This document shows positions 59,208 to 64,000 of a stretch of DNA of 64,000 nucleotides, piece by piece (positions within the stretch are counted from its first letter, which is position 1; every line of letters begins with the position of its first letter). The notes beneath the pieces were generated by a model. It had not been told where the DNA came from, did no database searches, and worked only from the letters and a program-made list of their open reading frames with translations. The DNA is from Limonium bicolor (Eukaryota; Streptophyta; Magnoliopsida; Caryophyllales; Plumbaginaceae): contig CM041780.1 in NCBI GenBank assembly GCA_023374045.1, positions 172,985,339-173,049,338 on the forward strand, read 5' to 3'. The position numbers and the translations under genes are program-made.

Positions 59208-60031
59208 ATAAACTACCTTGATGCTTATCTAATTGTTTTAGAATATGGGATGGGTAATTTAATGAATGAACCCAAATTGTGAGGAAAATGTGTTTGATTG
59301 TGGTTGGTAAGAGTTGTGAAATATTGTTTGAATTAAGGGGCCTTGGAGCCATGCACTTATGTTAGTGCTTATATTGTTGTTGATGGGATTTTGAGGATAT
59401 ATTTTGTTCTGGTAGGACCCTTCATGGGTGTGGCTAGTTTAGGATTGATTTTGATGAGAATGGATGAGTTTGGATATGTTAGGTTTGTAGGCAAACTATG
59501 GCAAAATCTTAGTAGAAAATAAGTGTTTTAAGGTGACTTGGTGGATTGGAGAAACTAGGTGTTTATTAAGTGGAGTTGAGTTGATTGATAACCATGGAAT
59601 GGTAAATGGAGGATGGATAAGGGAGTGTATAAACTCTATAGCAAGGAGGGATAAGGATACCTTGGAAATTCTAGAAATGAGTTAGTGTGCAAGACTTAGG
59701 AAGATGAGAGTTGACTTGGGTTTTAGAAGTGCATTATCTAGGAATGAATTGGAATGGTCATTAAGTGATTTTGTAAGGTTGGTAGAAGGTAGAAACTATC
59801 AAAAAGAAGTAGAAATGCACAAGTGTGAAAAATGCAACAATGTGAGGATTGATATTTGTGAATTTGAACAAGAATTGGCTAGTGAATGTGACCAAGGATT
59901 TGAGGTGGTTTAAGGAGTGTTTAAGTTTGTTTAAACATGTAGGAAACATGTGGAAAGATTATGGAATGATTAGAGGTGGATTAATGGTTGATTTGGGGTT
60001 GAAAAATTACCAAAGTAGCAGTTTTTAGCAG

Positions 60032-60211
60032 GGTCCGGGACCTAGGTTGGGAACCAAGTCCCGAACCGCATCAAAAAAAGGCCCGAGAGTGAAAACAGCA
60101 GGTGGTCCGGGACCTAGGTCCAGGACCAAGTCCCAGACCAGCGTAGAAAACAGGCCAAGAGTACATTAACGTGTTGGTCCGGGACCTTAGGTGCAGACCA
60201 AGTCCCGGACC
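60032..60211. repeat. Dyad cassette with GGTCCGGGACC arms (copy C)
   Basis: Three units of the form GGTCCGGGACCTAGGT...AAGTCCCGGACC are spaced about 70 bp apart, with different decay in each unit. Offset 2140 from the LTR start. Confidence 0.88.
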
Positions 60212-62114
60212 ACCCCCAAAAATGCACTGTATGTGTTTCAAAGTGCCTAGAAGATGGGGGATTGATGGGTAATGGTTTTAGATGTTGTTAAGGCCTCGTT
60301 TGGTGATATGTAAAGGTCCTAAGAAGTATAAACAAAGGTTGAGAAGTGAGTGAGTAAGTTGAGAATCCAAGTACACTTAAGTTAAACTGAAATAACGGGA
60401 TACCGGGGTTCGTACAGGAGTAGTAATTATTTACGTACCGTAACACCTAAATATTAATAGAACCATTTGACATGTAATCAGTGGTTCAAGAGTAAGACTC
60501 GAAGAACGAGAGGTGACGTGGTAAAGTAATCCATGTTGAAAGGTATGATTTTCTCATGCCCCGTATGCTACCTTGGCTACTCTGATTTGTGTGCTTGTTT
60601 GATTGTGTGATCACCTTAAACAAGATAAATGCACGAATCGAATTGTTTGCACCCTCTTGTGCTTGCATTGTATTGCTGTTGTTGGATTGTATTTTGAATT
60701 TAAAGTTTGTATAATTCATGAAACGTGTGATTGTGGATGAATTTCTTGAGTGTGGAATGTGTGCTATAGTTCGACTCATAGTTGAGTCTTGCTTGATTAA
60801 TGACTCATAGAAAGAGTCATGTTGCGAATTAGTGAAAACGTGGAAACACACTAAAACTATCAAACCCAGAAACGATAACACAAACCTATGAACTCGCTAG
60901 AACGTGAGAGATTTGTACGGGAATTAGTAAACTCCCGATAACGGTTAGAGAACCTAATCGACTTAATCCACAAAACAATTAATAGTGGAAGTATACAAGA
61001 AACCTCTATTTAGAGGATTGATAATTGCTCAAGACATAAACCTTGAGAGAAGTAAAGAATGGTAAGGGATCACCAAACCCCTTAGAATGACAGTCACCAA
61101 CAATGAGAGGATCCGACTAATATAAACAATGTCCCGAACATGAGAGTATTCGATAAGTTGGGTAAAACCTTAAATTTGAGAATACTAGACATTGAGAATT
61201 CCCTAAGCTAATAGAGGATATCGAGAGAGATACTTCTAGGCTAATCCATGAGAATGTATAATGACTCCGAGAGAGGAGTTTTAGGAATTTAAGTAGTCCG
61301 GTAGAGAAACGGACATTTGAGAATTTGAGGTGCTAAGTGTATAGCTCCATTTGTATTTGTAAGCCCGGTGGTGAGTCTTGTGTATGACTCTGCCCAGAGG
61401 TCGTGGGCAAAGACTTAAAAGATGCCTTTGAGTATTGAGTATTGAGTTGAATCTTGAGAGAGTTGAGAGTTGAGTTGGTAACTTGAGAATTGAGCTTGAG
61501 ATTGAGTGTTGTAGAACTTGATTCAGAGTAACCCAAGGGAGTGGTTAAGACCTTGAAGAATTGATTAAGGCATAGTGAGGTAGAACCCTCAAGGCCTTGG
61601 ATCAAGTAATACTAACTAACAAACTTATTGTGTTAGTGTGATTGTATTTCTTGGTTGCATGCGGAGTTGTATTAATGTACATATATAATATATGTTGTAT
61701 GCATGTTGATCGAATTAAAAATGAATCGCATGCTCTCGACCAAAATAGTCGGCGTACCCCCGTTAGCAAGCGGGGTATGTGAATTTCATATGCAAAAATT
61801 TTGCTAAGCCCCTTGGGGCACCATTTTTATTTTCCAGGTACATGGAAGCTGATCATCGTTCGATAGTAGGACGGGGTTGTGTTATAGCATGGGTAGTTGA
61901 ATAGGAACTTGTCTATTTGTAAGGATCGGTTTGTAAGTCCGAATTGTATTGGTAACTTGATGGTTGTAGGAACTCGGCATTGAATTGCTTGAGGTTGTAT
62001 TTGTATTGTATTTGGATTGGTTGAGAAAGGGAAGATAATTGTAATTGTTGAGTACTCGGTATAATAACCCATCAGACCGATATTTTACTTGATTTGTTGT
62101 AGTGAATTGGCCTT

Positions 62115-62136
62115 GTTAGTCACGTGGGTGACTAAC
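62115..62136 (+). other. Conserved LTR-end hairpin (copy C)
   Basis: GTTAGTCAC...GTGACTAAC, a perfect 9-bp stem differing from the 19859 copy by a compensated C-G to T-A pair. Confidence 0.75.
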
Positions 62137-62239
62137 GGTATTGTAATACCCGCCGTTGGTAGTTTGTTTTCCGCTGCTGGATGTTGGTAGTTGAGACGGG
62201 TTAGGAGTTAATGGTTGAATTAGCGGCAGGGGTGTTACA

Positions 62240-63174
62240 AAAAGTGGTATCAGCACTTCGCTTTAATGGTTGAAATACCGAGTTTCAAAAAATACCGAGT
62301 TAGGAATTAGAGACTTAGGGCTAAGGGTTGAGTGTTCACGTGAGAGGTACACTGTTAGGAACTTCCAGTGTGATCTGGATACCTACATAACCAATCCCGC
62401 CCTCCACAACCCCTGTTATAAGTTGGGAAAAGAACGCCAGAGAGATGGAAAGACCTCTCATACTCGGGTTAACCCGATCTGGCAGTTGTAAAATAAATCT
62501 TATAAGAGGAAGAACCAGTCATACGGTAGATTCCAAGAACTGGAAATCCCGAAGACGGTTCCCGTTGGAACAACAATAACCACACTTAATGGCAGAAGAT
62601 TGAAGATCCTAATTATAGGATAATAAAATTTGTGACACCATGGGGCGACGTGCTTCACAGCCGCGAGAACCATGCGCAGCCGACAAGAAGGGAAGTACAG
62701 CTATGCAATGAAGCGGAAAAGCGGAGTAGCATAACCTGAGACAAGAGAGTCTGTGGACTACAAACGCAGGATAATGCCATCAACGGTATACCAACCGACT
62801 AAGGAATTAGTCAAGGTTGGATAACACCAAACCTACACGCCAAGAGGCCGTAATAACCGAACGACATAGTTCAGATAACTATGAAAGTATTCATAGAACA
62901 TACACCTATAGGACTACAACGTGGTTCCTAAGGATAAGTCAAGCCTCGGTAACCACCGCAAAGGCGTGGAAATGACCAACAAAGCATTAGGCTAACGACA
63001 GCCATGTCGAGAACACTGAGAAGTTGCTCAGAAGGTTGATCCCTGAGATCAAAAGATCAAAGGAAGATCTAACAAAACCACCAAATTCGGATGAAAACGA
63101 TACCGTAACCGGTATACGTTAACCTGAAAAACAACCTACCCGCTGAAGCGGTAACAGAAGTTACTCTCCCAACA
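62240..63174 (+). other. 5' interior of copy C
   Basis: Begins with AAAAG and a primer site TGGTATCAGCAC (62245-62256). Blocks such as AGAACGCCAGAG, CCCGATCTGGC and CCGACTAAGGAA match the complete element near 20170, 20210 and 20535. No ORF of interest. Confidence 0.75.
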
Positions 63175-64000
63175 CAATTTCCACACCGTGATGTATAGTG
63201 GTTCGGCCAATGATCCGGCCTACGTCCACTTCTAGACAGAGCTATTATTCATTCTTTGGTTTACAACCCTAGAGAGCTTTTGGGATGTGAGCTCCCTTTT
63301 TCTAACTTGAGTCCTTACAAATGAACCCCTCTACTCCTATTTATAGACTTTCTATTACTAAGTTTCCCCTTTTGCCCCTATACATGTGATGGTATTACAT
63401 AAATATAGCTATCAGTCCTTTTACAGGTCTCCGGACTGAAATACCGCTTCCGCCTTGGACTAACTCTTCCGGACCGTCACTTTGATAATAACCCCTCCGG
63501 TAGTTACTCTGTCGGTAGCGATCCTTTAGATAGCAGCTCTTCCGGTAGCGGGTCCTCCGGTAGTAGGGCTTCCATCGATAGGCCTTCCGACAATTGGCCT
63601 CCGGTAGACTCTCTTGGTAGATCCTTCCGCATCGGGGTCTTTCGGTAGCAGGCCTTCCGACAATTGGTCTCCGGTAGTAGTCCTTCCGCTAGTAGGCCTT
63701 CGGTAGACACTTTAACCTTCCGCATGGTATATTTCATACCATTACATCAGTCCCACAAGTTCTACTTTTTAGCACTAAAAAGTGGAACTTATAAAAAGAA
63801 GATGAAATTTACACTTTTGTACTCTTTTCTTTTCTACTATATATCTCCTAGTCCCACAAGTTCTTTTTCTTTTGCCTAAAAAGGAAATGAACTTAAAAAC
63901 TTTAGCCTATGTAAGAGCTTGTCTTCCGGAAACAAAGAAGTCCCACATGTTCCGAGGGCGATGAAGTCCCACTTGTACTCCTGTGAAAAGGTCTCCGCTC
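63175..64000 (-). mobile_element. Unidentified LTR-like repeat on the minus strand
   Basis: Homology to the long-LTR interior ends near 63175. The new sequence has a strong minus-strand TATA motif (CTATAAATAGG, plus ~63337-63347) and a downstream GTGGACGTAGGCC...GGCCGAACCAC block of a kind I associate with plant LTRs. The boundary and family are not certain. Confidence 0.4.
63490..63720. repeat. CCGGTAG-rich tandem repeat
   Basis: About twelve short units built on CTTCCGGTAG and CCTTCCGACAATTGG, with two CCTTCCGACAATTGG(C/T)CTCCGG copies. A minus-strand 77-codon frame through it is a repeat artefact. Confidence 0.75.

Larger units (their letters stand above)
57892..62239 (+). repeat. 5' LTR of copy C (about 4348 bp)
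   Basis: It has all the family landmarks: three AAGGTAA sites (58840, 59010, 59201), a GGTCCGGGACC dyad cassette (60032-60211), the GCCCCTTGGGGC/CAGGTAC pair (61808-61840), the terminal hairpin (62115-62136) and the TGTTACA end. Divergence from the LTRs at 15916 and 50053 is high outside these landmarks. Confidence 0.85.
57892..64000 (+). mobile_element. Third copy of the long-LTR non-coding element (copy C), incomplete
   Basis: LTR 57892-62239, a slightly mutated iMet primer site at 62245 and an interior at 62240-63174 that aligns to 19973-20900 of the complete element. Near 63175 the match stops and a different repeat begins. The start reads TGACTAAAATACCCC instead of TGAAATACCCC. The 3' part is outside the window. 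Confidence 0.82.

Noticed and set aside
63504..63737. 77-codon minus-strand frame with repeated EGLLPE motifs
   Set aside because: It is a reading of the CCGGTAG tandem repeat; no start context or domain.

Overview
The window is plant nuclear DNA, almost certainly from an angiosperm (probably a eudicot) with a large, repeat-rich genome. It is about 95% retrotransposon by eye: Athila-type and other Ty3/gypsy LTR elements, two Ty1/copia elements, one L1-type LINE and several solo LTRs, stacked inside one another. I see only one plausible host gene, a small arabinogalactan-peptide-like gene on the minus strand (45740-45973). There is no bacterial, viral or organellar signature, and no tRNA or rRNA gene.

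Layout. (1) 1-3021: 3' internal part of a non-coding long-LTR element, copy A. (2) 3022-12606: Athila-type element on the minus strand (LTRs 10665-12606 and 3022-4972, tRNA-Asp primer site, gag, protease, partial RT, integrase tail) with most of pol deleted. (3) 12607-14268: first ~1.66 kb of a minus-strand LTR of the TGAAATACCCC type. (4) 14269-39615: one minus-strand Ty1/copia element split by two insertions. RT lies at 14540-15910, integrase/protease/zinc knuckle at 29228-31158, gag at 38443-39076, primer site at 39291-39302 and a probable LTR at 39303-39615. The first insertion (15916-29227) is a complete long-LTR element with 4.1-4.3 kb LTRs and a 5 kb non-coding interior. The second (31159-38437) is a solo LTR that itself holds another solo LTR (31242-36089). 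(5) 40627-45471: degenerate L1-type LINE with an 18-bp target duplication. (6) 45490-46928: low-repeat island with the AGP-like gene. (7) 46929-49553: start of a plus-strand copia element whose gag is cut by a solo LTR (47641-49517, TSD AAAAG). (8) 49554-57891: AT-rich LTR carrying a solo LTR (50053-54455, TSD CCAAG). (9) 57892-64000: third long-LTR element (LTR 57892-62239 plus internal), apparently entered by another minus-strand LTR near 63175.

The most interesting material is in the long-LTR family (TGAAATACCCC...TGTTACA). These LTRs encode no recognisable protein, yet unequal copies share three things: three AAGGTAA donor-like sites at nearly fixed offsets (~945, ~1110, ~1300 bp); a downstream CAGGTAC acceptor-like site after a CCCC/GGGG dyad; and a terminal hairpin whose arms change in compensating pairs. 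At ~2.13 kb each LTR also has a cassette of inverted-repeat units in the same place but with a different sequence in each lineage. Together these suggest a structured, possibly spliced, LTR leader RNA, which is my inference. Unrelated Athila-type LTRs here also carry GC-rich dyad arrays upstream of the TATA box.

All boundaries, target duplications, motifs and frames were read by eye. No alignment, database search or divergence calculation was run.
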